DNA of 64,000 nucleotides from assembly GCA_964421085.1 (NCBI GenBank), contig CAYQVO010000003.1, positions 1 through 64,000 on the forward strand, given 5' to 3'. The notes below the pieces were generated by a model. It saw only the letters and a list, made by a program, of their open reading frames with translations, was not told the DNA's origin and made no database searches. This DNA comes from CAYQVO01 sp964421085. GTDB taxonomy: Bacteria > Bdellovibrionota_C > UBA2361 > CAYQVO01. A program made the position numbers and the translations under genes. Shown one piece after another: positions 54,094-62,056 of the stretch; position 1 is the first letter of the stretch, and every line of letters starts with the position of its first letter.

Positions 54094-55410
54094 ATGTCTA
54101 AAACGCTCTCCCGCCGACACTTCCTCAGAATGCTCGGCGCTTCAGTACTCGGACTTGTTTTTTTTCATCAGATCGGACCGGTCAGGGCATTCGCAAAAAA
54201 GGCAGGGAAAAGATTCTACGGCTTCGGCGCCCGCGCTCGAGGAGGAAAGGGTCCCGGCGGCAGGACCGGGTCTGTTTATACTGTGACGACTTTATCAGAC
54301 GGCGGACCTGGATCTCTTCGCGCGGGAATAGAGCAGCGGGGCCCCCGTACTATTGTTTTTTCCGTTTCAGGAGCCGTCAACCTCCGGAAACCTCTCATAA
54401 TAAAAGAACCTTTCATAACGATCGCGGGCGAAACCGCGCCGTCACCAGGCATCGCCGTCATGGGTGACACATTGGAGATTGCAGCAGGCGAAGTCATAAT
54501 CACTCATCTTAGAATTTTCGTGGGCGATCGCAGAAACAATTCAAAGCCTGCGTGCCGTGACGGTATCCGCATTGTGAGAACATCGCAGGCTGTGCGGAAT
54601 ATTGTGATTGATCACTGCACGATCTCCGCGGCAATCGATGAAAGCGTAAGCACTTCCGGGAAAGTCTCGAACATCACGATAAGCAACTGTATAATCGCCG
54701 ACGCATTGAACGACTCTCTTCACCCGAAAGGCCCTCACAGCAAGGGAATCCTGATAAACTTCGGCGCCCGGAAAATTTCACTGCTGCGCAACCTTCTTGC
54801 GAACAATTTCGATCGGAATCCCAGAATCATGCCGGGAGCGTCGGTGGAGTTCGTAAACAACCTGGTCTACGGCTGGGGCGGAGATTCGGGCTGGTCTTTG
54901 TTCAATGTCTCCGGCGAAAGGCCCCGGCGGACCGGTACCAGATGCAACATAATCGGAAATGTTTACAGAGCCGGGCCTGACGGAACATCCGACAGCCTGA
55001 TTGTGTATCCGGAGGGCATTCCGAAGGGAACGCGCCTCTATCTCACGGGAAACAAGGGTTCAGTGCATGCTGCTGAGTATGTCGATTCGGAGTTTGCTTC
55101 GAATATTCCCGTGCTTCGCATTCCCGACATCCCGATCCTTTCGGCGGCAGATACTTATTCGCGCATTCTCAAGTATTCGGGGGCAAGACCGTCCGAATCG
55201 CATCCATCAGATATGGAGCTGCTGAAAGGCGTCATTCTGAGGACCGGTTTTATAAAGGACAGGACAGGCAAAGGACGTCGAAGCACCGGCGGATACCCTG
55301 TAATGGCCTCCAACCGGCATCGCGCTTCGCATTCGCCGCAAAACCCCGGTTCTCAGCTCACGAACCTCTCACGAAGAGTAGAAGCGCCCCGAAGAATGGA
55401 AGGGATCTGA
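54094..55410 (+). CDS. TAT-exported pectate-lyase-like (PL1-type) beta-helix protein
   Basis: This 438-residue protein begins with a twin-arginine signal (LSRRHFLRMLGASVLGLVFF). The mature part is a right-handed beta-helix, with the start FYGFGARARGGKGPGGRTGS and the polysaccharide lyase 1 markers YTVTTLSDGGPGSLR, FSVSGAVNL and GETAPSPGIAV; VIDHCTISAAIDESVS lies in the region of the active cleft. It may cleave acidic polysaccharides such as pectate, but the Ca-binding Asp set was not confirmed. The last 30 residues are low-complexity and Arg/Ser-rich. Confidence 0.85.
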   Translation: MSKTLSRRHFLRMLGASVLGLVFFHQIGPVRAFAKKAGKRFYGFGARARGGKGPGGRTGSVYTVTTLSDGGPGSLRAGIEQRGPRTIVFSVSGAVNLRKPLIIKEPFITIAGETAPSPGIAVMGDTLEIAAGEVIITHLRIFVGDRRNNSKPACRDGIRIVRTSQAVRNIVIDHCTISAAIDESVSTSGKVSNITISNCIIADALNDSLHPKGPHSKGILINFGARKISLLRNLLANNFDRNPRIMPGASVEFVNNLVYGWGGDSGWSLFNVSGERPRRTGTRCNIIGNVYRAGPDGTSDSLIVYPEGIPKGTRLYLTGNKGSVHAAEYVDSEFASNIPVLRIPDIPILSAADTYSRILKYSGARPSESHPSDMELLKGVILRTGFIKDRTGKGRRSTGGYPVMASNRHRASHSPQNPGSQLTNLSRRVEAPRRMEGI

Positions 55411-55471
55411 CAATCGTGATATTGTCAGCCGGTTATATTCCCTGCTTTACCCGATTTGCTCACCCTCCGGC

Positions 55472-58018
55472 ATGAATATGGAACAGGAAGAACCAAAAAC
55501 TTATTACGACGAAAATCTTGCGCCGGCTGACGGATCCGTCCGGAAAACCGAGGCGCCGGCAGTTATTGTGGAGGATGACCGGACCGGAATGAGTCCGGAA
55601 ACTTTCAAGCGCGCATTTCTCGATCACCTGAAATGTTCGCTCGGCACCGATCTGAAACACGCGTCCTTAATCGATATATACCACGCGCTTTCCTACGTCG
55701 TACGCGACCGCCTCATGGACAGATGGATCAGGACGGCGCGCATTGCGCGGGCGCAGAAAGCAAAGATGGTTGCCTACCTCTCTGCTGAGTTTCTCATCGG
55801 ACGGCAGCTCGGGAACAATCTTTTCAACGTGAACTGCTTCAAACCCGCGAGGCAGGCCCTGGAAGAACTTGGAATCAATATTTACGACATCCTCGAACAG
55901 GAAAAGGAGCCCGGCCTGGGCAACGGCGGACTTGGAAGACTCGCGGCATGCTTTCTCGACTCTCTTGCCACCTTGAACATTCCATCAATAGGCTACGGCA
56001 TCCGATACGAGTTCGGGATATTCGAACAGGCGATAGTCGACGGATGGCAGGTGGAACGGCCCGACAAATGGCTGCGCTTCGGAACCCCCTGGGAAGTAAT
56101 AAGACCTCAGCTCACGGTCGAAGTCTCTTTTGGAGGACACGTAGAAGATTTCACCCAAGACGGACATACGAAACGAAGGTGGGCGCCTTCGCAGACAGTC
56201 CTCGGCATACCTCACGACACAATGGTCCCGGGGTTCAGCACCAATATGGTCAACACCCTTCGGCTCTGGGCGGCGGGAACAAGCCAGGACTTTGATTTCG
56301 ACATCTTCGACGCGGGCGATTATACACGGGCAGTAGCTGAAAAGACTTTCTCCGAAAACATCTCGAAGGTTCTTTACCCCAATGACAATACCGTGCAGGG
56401 ACGGGAACTTCGTCTCAGGCAGCAGTTCTTTTTCGTCTCCTGCTCGCTGCAGGACATGATAAGGCGTCACAGGGCGAGAATCGGCCCGCTTGATAACTTC
56501 CACGAATACAACGCGATTCAGCTCAACGACACGCATCCTGCAGTCGCGGTTGCCGAGCTTATGCGCCTGCTTGTCGACGTTCACGGCCTTGAATGGAACA
56601 AGGCCTTTGAAATAACGACAAAGACTCTCGCATACACTAACCACACGCTTCTGGCGGAAGCCCTCGAGTGCTGGCCGGTAGATCTTTTCGGCTCGCTGCT
56701 CCCGCGTCATCTCGAGATTATCTATGGAATCAACCAGCAGTTCATCGACGGCATTCGCGCGAAATTTCCGGGCGACGATGCCCGCATCGGACGAATGTCC
56801 ATTATCGAAGAGGGGGAAACGAAGCGGATTCGAATGGCCCATCTTGCGACAATCGGCGGGCATTCAGTAAACGGAGTCGCGGCTCTGCACTCCGATCTGC
56901 TGAAGCGCCGGCTCTTGAGGGACTTCTACCAGTACTGCCCTGAAAAATTCAGCAACAAGACAAATGGTGTGACTCCGCGCCGCTTCCTCATGCTGTGCAA
57001 TCCCAAGATGAGCTATCTTATTACCGAGATGATTGGCAAAGACTGGGTTCGTGACGCGGAAGAACTGAAAAGACTCGAAGAGCACATGAGCGACCCCGGA
57101 TTTCTCGCGACATGGCAGGTATTCAAGGAAGAGAACAAAGCAGACCTTGCGGCCTATATTCAGCACTACAACGGGATCTCCGTCCCGGAAGAATCTCTCT
57201 TCGATGTCCAGGTCAAGCGTCTGCACGAATACAAACGTCAACTGCTGAATGTGCTCCACATAATAGCGCTCTACAACCGCGTCAAGGCTCACCGGAATCT
57301 CTCTATCCAGCCCCGCACGTTCATTTTCGGCGCAAAGGCCGCACCAGGCTATGCGATGGCAAAACTCATTATAAAGCTCATTAATTCCGTCGCTGATGTC
57401 GTGAATAACGACGCCGATGTCCGAGATCAGATCAAAGTCGTGTTCCTTAGAAACTTCTGTGTCTCGCTCGGCGAGCGGGTTTATCCGGCAGCTGACGTAT
57501 CGGAACAGATTTCGCTTGCGGGAAAAGAAGCTTCCGGAACCGGCAACATGAAATTCGCTTTGAATGGCGCGGTTACGGTTGGAACGCTTGACGGGGCCAA
57601 CATCGAAATACGGGAGGCGGTAGGCGCCGAGAATTTCTTCCTGTTCGGCCTCACAGTAGAGCAGGTTGAGGAAATCAAGGCGGGCGGATACCAGCCGCGG
57701 GAATGGTACGAACGAAATCCGGAATTACGAAGTGTTATTGATTCTATCTCCAGCGGCACGTTCTCCAGAGGTGACCGGGAACTTTTCAAGCCAATCGTCG
57801 ACTCGCTGTTGTGGAGGGACGAATACCTGACGCTCGTGGATTTCCAGCCTTATGTGAACTGCCACCATGAAGTTGCGGAAGCGTTTCAGGACAAGCAGCG
57901 CTGGACCAGAATGTCCATATTGAATACGGCGCGGTGCGGCCGCTTTTCTTCTGACAGGACGATTCAGGAGTACTGCAGTGATATCTGGGGAGTCAGGCCG
58001 ATTGAGGTGGAATTGTAG
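55472..58018 (+). CDS. glgP: Glycogen/starch/alpha-glucan phosphorylase
   Basis: This 848-residue enzyme has the full GT35 phosphorylase length. Landmarks include YLSAEFLIGRQLGNNLFNVN, EPGLGNGGLGRLAACFLDS, IQLNDTHPAVAVAELM, VKRLHEYKRQLLN, and KEASGTGNMKFALNGAVTVG, where the Lys of NMKF carries pyridoxal phosphate. It releases glucose-1-phosphate from alpha-1,4-glucans. It lies upstream of the Vsr/Dcm pair; the GT4 enzyme beyond may be its biosynthetic counterpart. Confidence 0.97.
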   Translation: MNMEQEEPKTYYDENLAPADGSVRKTEAPAVIVEDDRTGMSPETFKRAFLDHLKCSLGTDLKHASLIDIYHALSYVVRDRLMDRWIRTARIARAQKAKMVAYLSAEFLIGRQLGNNLFNVNCFKPARQALEELGINIYDILEQEKEPGLGNGGLGRLAACFLDSLATLNIPSIGYGIRYEFGIFEQAIVDGWQVERPDKWLRFGTPWEVIRPQLTVEVSFGGHVEDFTQDGHTKRRWAPSQTVLGIPHDTMVPGFSTNMVNTLRLWAAGTSQDFDFDIFDAGDYTRAVAEKTFSENISKVLYPNDNTVQGRELRLRQQFFFVSCSLQDMIRRHRARIGPLDNFHEYNAIQLNDTHPAVAVAELMRLLVDVHGLEWNKAFEITTKTLAYTNHTLLAEALECWPVDLFGSLLPRHLEIIYGINQQFIDGIRAKFPGDDARIGRMSIIEEGETKRIRMAHLATIGGHSVNGVAALHSDLLKRRLLRDFYQYCPEKFSNKTNGVTPRRFLMLCNPKMSYLITEMIGKDWVRDAEELKRLEEHMSDPGFLATWQVFKEENKADLAAYIQHYNGISVPEESLFDVQVKRLHEYKRQLLNVLHIIALYNRVKAHRNLSIQPRTFIFGAKAAPGYAMAKLIIKLINSVADVVNNDADVRDQIKVVFLRNFCVSLGERVYPAADVSEQISLAGKEASGTGNMKFALNGAVTVGTLDGANIEIREAVGAENFFLFGLTVEQVEEIKAGGYQPREWYERNPELRSVIDSISSGTFSRGDRELFKPIVDSLLWRDEYLTLVDFQPYVNCHHEVAEAFQDKQRWTRMSILNTARCGRFSSDRTIQEYCSDIWGVRPIEVEL

Positions 58019-58066
58019 CTTCGCCCTGTCGTTGACTCAGACCATCCCCCGGATCGGCGCGATTCT

Positions 58067-58486
58067 CTACTCACGGTGCAGGAGTCTGGAAATATCCTTC
58101 CTCAACTTTGCCGGAAAATTCTGTTTTCGCACACCGCACTCCCATACGACCAGTATCTTCCATCCGTCGCGCTTCAACACGCGCTTCACCTTTTTGTCCC
58201 GCTCGAGGTTATTCCTGAATTTCATCTGCCAGAAGTGAACGCGGCTTTTGGGTTCATAGGCAAAGCGGCACCCTTTATGCCGGTGCCAGAAACAGCCGTG
58301 CACAAAAATCGCGAGCCTGTGCCGGGGCAGGACGATATCGGGTGAACCGAAGACATTCCCCGGATGAAGACGGAAACGGTAGCCCATCGAGTGGAGAGTC
58401 GACCGGACGAACAGTTCGGGCTTCGTGTGCTTCGACCGGATCCTCGACATATTCCAGCTGCGATGCTCTTTTGTGAGACTGTCCAT
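58067..58486 (-). CDS. vsr: Very-short-patch repair endonuclease Vsr
   Basis: This 139-residue protein is the usual Vsr length. It has the N-terminal MSRIRSKHTKPELFVRSTL, the catalytic Asp in GNVFGSPDIVL (D50), the conserved FVHGCFWHRHKGC segment with catalytic and zinc-binding residues, and a C-terminal ECGV Cys. Vsr nicks T:G mismatches that arise by deamination of 5-methylcytosine. It is divergently transcribed from the Dcm-type methyltransferase with about 65 bp between starts; in E. coli the two overlap in one operon. Confidence 0.94.
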   Translation of the reverse strand: MDSLTKEHRSWNMSRIRSKHTKPELFVRSTLHSMGYRFRLHPGNVFGSPDIVLPRHRLAIFVHGCFWHRHKGCRFAYEPKSRVHFWQMKFRNNLERDKKVKRVLKRDGWKILVVWECGVRKQNFPAKLRKDISRLLHRE

Positions 58487-58551
58487 GGAAATTTCTTTTC
58501 TTACGCGCCGACTGGTGCCATTATGTCAAAAAATGTCCCCCCGGTGAACCT

Positions 58552-59880
58552 ATGGCTGCAGGAAAGACGAATAGTTTCAAGGAGCTTCGGCTGCGTCTCG
58601 GCCTCTCCGCTGAGGAGGTCGCTGAAATAACTGGTTATAACCTGAGAACTGTTTATCGCTGGGAAAACGGAGAGACCAGTCCGCGCACGGCTGTTACGGA
58701 GCTGCTCAGAAAAAAACTCCAGGATCTGATTGTCTCAGCGGGCAAAAGCGCCCATTTCACCTTTATCGATCTCTTCGCGGGAATAGGCGGAATGCGGATG
58801 GGATTCGAAGCTGCAGGCGGAAGATGTGTTTTTACAGGCGAATGGGACTCCTCCTGCCTCCTGACATACAGGGCAAACTTTCCCGGAGACGAGCCGGTCG
58901 CGGGCGACATTACGATGGTTCCGGAGGAAGAGATCCCTTCTCATGATGTCCTTCTTGCCGGATTTCCATGTCAGCCGTTTTCACTCGCCGGTGTCTCGAA
59001 GAAAAACTCGCTCGGCCGAAAGCACGGTTTTCTCTGCGAGTCGCAGGGGACTTTATTTTTCGATGTCGCGCGAATAATCGCGTTCCACCGGCCTGAAGCG
59101 TTCCTTCTCGAAAATGTCAAAAACCTTGTCAGTCACGACAAGGGAAACACATTCCGCGTAATTCGCGAAACTCTCGGTGATGAACTCGGATACCATATAA
59201 GCTGGCGCGTCATTGACGCAAAGGGATTTGTGCCGCAGCACAGGGAGAGAATCTTCATCGCCGGGTTCAGAGAAGACACGGGTTTTGATCTGGCCGACCT
59301 CGAACTCCCGGATCCCGTATCCGGTCCCCGCCTGTCATCAGTGCTTCATCGCGAGGACGGCTCCGAACGGCCGGAAGAACCTTATACTTCAGGTCCGATG
59401 GCGGAGGTAAATGGGAAGTATACGCTTTCAAAAGCGCTGTGGGATTATCTGAAAGCATATGCCGTCAAACACAGGATGAAGGGAAACGGGTTCGGGTATG
59501 GCCTGGTGACGCCAAATGACGTCGCCCGCACCCTTTCCGCCCGCTATTACAAGGACGGCTCTGAAATTCTCGTGTCACGGGGCAGAAAAAATCCACGGAG
59601 ACTCACCCCAAGAGAGTGCGCAAGGCTGATGGGGTTCGACATGCCCGGGCGTGCGCCGTTCAGGATACCGGTTTCCGATACCCGCGCCTACAGGCAGTTT
59701 GGAAACGCCGTGGTGGTTCCTGTGGTTGAAGCGATTGCAGGGGAAATGAAGCCGTACGTTCTCGGCGAAAAACGAACGCCCCGAACAGTGCAGCTTCCTC
59801 TGGGAATCGGCGAAAGACTGGCCCCGCCAGACCCGTCATTGCGAGGGCGCTCCTCTGCTTCGCATTCGCACAACTTCTGA
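58552..59880 (+). CDS. DNA cytosine-5 methyltransferase with N-terminal HTH
   Basis: This 442-residue Dcm-like enzyme begins with a helix-turn-helix (about 12-45: RLGLSAEEVAEITGYNLRT, VYRWENGE). The methyltransferase core has motif I (DLFAGIGGMRMGFEAAGG), motif IV with the catalytic Cys (GFPCQPFSLAG), motif VI (ENVKNL), motif VIII (QHRERIF) and motif X (YRQFGNAVVVPVV). The adjacent vsr suggests a Dcm-type site such as CCWGG, but specificity is not established. No restriction endonuclease is nearby. The last 15 or so codons lie within a REP-like repeat, so the natural stop may have been replaced. Confidence 0.94.
   Translation: MAAGKTNSFKELRLRLGLSAEEVAEITGYNLRTVYRWENGETSPRTAVTELLRKKLQDLIVSAGKSAHFTFIDLFAGIGGMRMGFEAAGGRCVFTGEWDSSCLLTYRANFPGDEPVAGDITMVPEEEIPSHDVLLAGFPCQPFSLAGVSKKNSLGRKHGFLCESQGTLFFDVARIIAFHRPEAFLLENVKNLVSHDKGNTFRVIRETLGDELGYHISWRVIDAKGFVPQHRERIFIAGFREDTGFDLADLELPDPVSGPRLSSVLHREDGSERPEEPYTSGPMAEVNGKYTLSKALWDYLKAYAVKHRMKGNGFGYGLVTPNDVARTLSARYYKDGSEILVSRGRKNPRRLTPRECARLMGFDMPGRAPFRIPVSDTRAYRQFGNAVVVPVVEAIAGEMKPYVLGEKRTPRTVQLPLGIGERLAPPDPSLRGRSSASHSHNF
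59829..59869. repeat. REP-like element overlapping the methyltransferase 3' end
   Basis: The sequence holds CAGACCCGTCATTG, identical over 13-14 bases to 219-231, followed by a GCGAGGGCG-type tail that matches 172-199 in reverse orientation with about six mismatches in 26. It encodes the terminal residues PDPSLRGRSSASHSHNF of the methyltransferase. It probably belongs to a dispersed intergenic repeat family. Confidence 0.4.
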
Positions 59881-59911
59881 GAATCAAGCCCGTGGCAATC
59901 CGGATCGCCGG

Positions 59912-61267
59912 CTACTGCACCTCGCCGGCGACAGTATCATCCTTCCTCGGAAGATGCTGTCCGGTCATGTTGCCGTTAACGCCGTTTCCGTTTTTCCGGA
60001 CGCCCTTAACGTGGCCCACTTCAAGAGATGCTTCAACCGCCGAGGTAACGATCGACTTCACAATCTGCGCAGACGAATGTTTCCGTTCCGCATGAGGGAC
60101 CAGCTCACGGTAAACATCTTCTGTCTGCTCGGCGATTTTATCCCAGCTGTATCCATAGGCTGCGCTGACCCGGCCTCTTTCGCCCATCCACTGGGCATGT
60201 CCAAAGTCGCTGAAGATCTGGCAGATGCCCCACGCAATCGAGCCGGGATTATCATAAACAAGATATCCATTGTATCCGTGCTGAATTATTTCCCGCGGCC
60301 CGCCGTTATGCGTGGCGATAACAGGCTTGCCCGCGGCCCACCCTTCGAGCAGCACTATTCCAAAAGGTTCGTTGCGGCTCGGCATGCAGACCGCATCGCA
60401 GCTTCTGAAAAGACGGATGAGAGAGCCATCGCCATTGCTGCTCATGGAGCCGAGGAAACGGACAGCATGCATTACTCCAAGCTGATGAGCCCGCCTCTCC
60501 AGATCATGGCGCATATGTCCGTCGCCGACGATCATGAATTTCGCGTCTCCACGCGCCTTGAGAACATAAGGGACGGCTTCCAGCAGAAGGTCGGGTCCCT
60601 TCTGCCAGTCAAGACGGCCTACAAAAAGAATCGTGGGATCAAGCGGGCCGATACTGTAGCGCCTGCGCACTTCCTCCGGGTCGACTTGTATATCGAAACG
60701 GTTGCAGTGCACGCCGTTTCGCACCGTTCGAAGTTTCCAGTCGGGAACCTGGTAGAGCCACTTCACTTCATCGGCAAGAATACCGGAGACGGCAATCACA
60801 CGATCTGCGCAATATGCCCCCTCAGCCTCGAATGCCCGGACCCTTGCGGACGGGCCGTTATGAATTCTGTTCCCGCAACGCCCGTACTCTGTGGAGTGAA
60901 TTGTATAAACTGTCTTCCTTCCGCGGTTGTTCTTCGCCTGGACAACCCCTTTTGCGCACATCCAGTCGTGACCGTGAATAATATCGAATGGACCTTCCTT
61001 TGCTTCGACTTCACCCAGGAACCACATGAAGGCGTTGCACATGTTGTTCATCTCCGTCACGAAGTCCGGATGAATCTGTATTGGACACCTGTGATAATGA
61101 ACGCCGTCGATTAGATCGTAATTCTTCTGCCCCTGCCCCGTTCTTACGAAAACATGAACATCATGGCCCCTCCTCTGGAGTGCGGCGGCAAGCTCGGTGA
61201 CATGCTGAGCGATTCCGCCCACTGCAATGGAGTGAAGGCTTTCCCAGGACAGGAAGGCAATTCTCAT
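59912..61267 (-). CDS. GT4-family glycosyltransferase, glycogen-synthase-like
   Basis: The ATG at 61267 (MRIAFLSWESLHSIAVGGIA) gives 451 residues. The GT-B fold shows the N-terminal GGIAQHVTELAAAL, a central IVGDGHMRHDLERRA region, and SRNEPFGIVLLEGWAAGKPV with the E-x7-E nucleotide-sugar motif. Similar GT4 enzymes serve as glycogen synthases in some bacteria. With GlgP nearby a role in alpha-glucan synthesis is plausible, though a cell-surface glycan is also possible. The C-terminal 45 residues are Asn/Lys-rich and probably disordered. Bases 61268-61633 upstream hold no gene. Confidence 0.88.
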   Translation of the reverse strand: MRIAFLSWESLHSIAVGGIAQHVTELAAALQRRGHDVHVFVRTGQGQKNYDLIDGVHYHRCPIQIHPDFVTEMNNMCNAFMWFLGEVEAKEGPFDIIHGHDWMCAKGVVQAKNNRGRKTVYTIHSTEYGRCGNRIHNGPSARVRAFEAEGAYCADRVIAVSGILADEVKWLYQVPDWKLRTVRNGVHCNRFDIQVDPEEVRRRYSIGPLDPTILFVGRLDWQKGPDLLLEAVPYVLKARGDAKFMIVGDGHMRHDLERRAHQLGVMHAVRFLGSMSSNGDGSLIRLFRSCDAVCMPSRNEPFGIVLLEGWAAGKPVIATHNGGPREIIQHGYNGYLVYDNPGSIAWGICQIFSDFGHAQWMGERGRVSAAYGYSWDKIAEQTEDVYRELVPHAERKHSSAQIVKSIVTSAVEASLEVGHVKGVRKNGNGVNGNMTGQHLPRKDDTVAGEVQ

Positions 61268-61352
61268 CAGACTATTCCTCGAAAAATCGCTTAAACACTT
61301 TTCCCAATCCCCACGCTTTTCCACAAGGCTGGGGTGAATATGAAGCCTCAAG

Positions 61353-61383
61353 AAAAAACAAACTTGAGGCTGGACTTCAAGTT
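61353..61383 (-). terminator. Candidate terminator or attenuator with competing hairpin
   Basis: On the minus strand AACTTGA pairs with TCAAGTT (7 bp) and is followed by TGTTTTTT, a terminator-like form. The following CTTGAGGC (61345-61352) can instead pair with GCCTCAAG (61363-61370), which would break that hairpin. It lies between the hemerythrin gene upstream and the GT4 gene downstream, so it may end the hemerythrin transcript or attenuate the GT4 gene. The stem is short and AT-rich. Confidence 0.4.
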
Positions 61384-61633
61384 CTTCATTAATTTCAGGC
61401 ACTTCTTCGGCGCACCCGTTTGTTTGATTACAGAAGGGGCTCGACCGATTCGAAAGATTTCTTGAAAACTGCTGAAATCTTCAGATGGCGCGTCCAGCAA
61501 CAAAACATCACGGGGAGACATCAAATGGTCCGGAGTTGCGCCCGTTGGCGGCTTTGCAGATTATCAGATGAAGTGCCCGGGAATTCAAGTGGAGGAGGAA
61601 CAAAGCCCGCGCACTCTCTTTACGCGTCGCAAT

Positions 61634-62041
61634 CTACATAAACCCCGCCGATTTCAGAAATTCTCCGTATGCTTTGTCAGCCCCGAGAATATGCTCGACT
61701 ATTTCGTCGCGGATGCCGGCCAGGCCGTCAATCGTAAGTGTCGTCTCTTTCGACCTGCGCCCCGCATCAACAGTCTCCAGACGGTTCAGAAAATTCGCGT
61801 GATCTCTCTTCTGCTTGTCGAGACCGATGTAATTATGTTTCAAAAGCAGGCTTTCTTCCGACCTGACGTGTTTCCTGTACGCGCTGAAAAGAGCGGCGAA
61901 GCGTTCATAAACATCTCCGCCGCCTCCTTCAACAGCCGCAGCCAGCCCGTTCATAATCTCAAAAATTTCTTTATGCTCTTCGTCGAAGATCGGAATACGA
62001 GTGACATACTTCTCCGACCACCGGCAAAATAATTCATCCAT
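61634..62041 (-). CDS. Bacteriohemerythrin with one replaced iron ligand
   Basis: This 135-residue four-helix protein matches bacteriohemerythrins. Ligand candidates are H23 (FDEEHKEI), H58 and E62 (KHVRSEE), H81 (KRDHANF), and H117 and D122 (VEHILGAD). The expected first His of the H-x3-H pair is Gln (Q77 in LDKQKRDH), so the di-iron site lacks one His ligand. This may change oxygen binding or leave a mononuclear or altered site. It starts 15 bp after the DUF4340 gene and is probably the last gene of that unit. Confidence 0.9.
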   Translation of the reverse strand: MDELFCRWSEKYVTRIPIFDEEHKEIFEIMNGLAAAVEGGGGDVYERFAALFSAYRKHVRSEESLLLKHNYIGLDKQKRDHANFLNRLETVDAGRRSKETTLTIDGLAGIRDEIVEHILGADKAYGEFLKSAGFM

Positions 62042-62056
62042 CGGATCGGCCTCTGT

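Noticed and set aside
55324..55336. 13-base match GCTTCGCATTCGC between the polysaccharide lyase end and the methyltransferase end (59857-59869)
   Set aside because: A 13-base match is expected by chance at this window size, and the surrounding sequence does not extend the similarity.
55985..56863. Minus-strand frame of 292 residues within glgP
   Set aside because: Antisense to a fully conserved phosphorylase; no motif of its own.
59954..61114. Plus-strand frame of 386 residues opposite the GT4 gene
   Set aside because: The GT4 motifs are clear on the minus strand; the plus frame lacks domains and has an odd composition.
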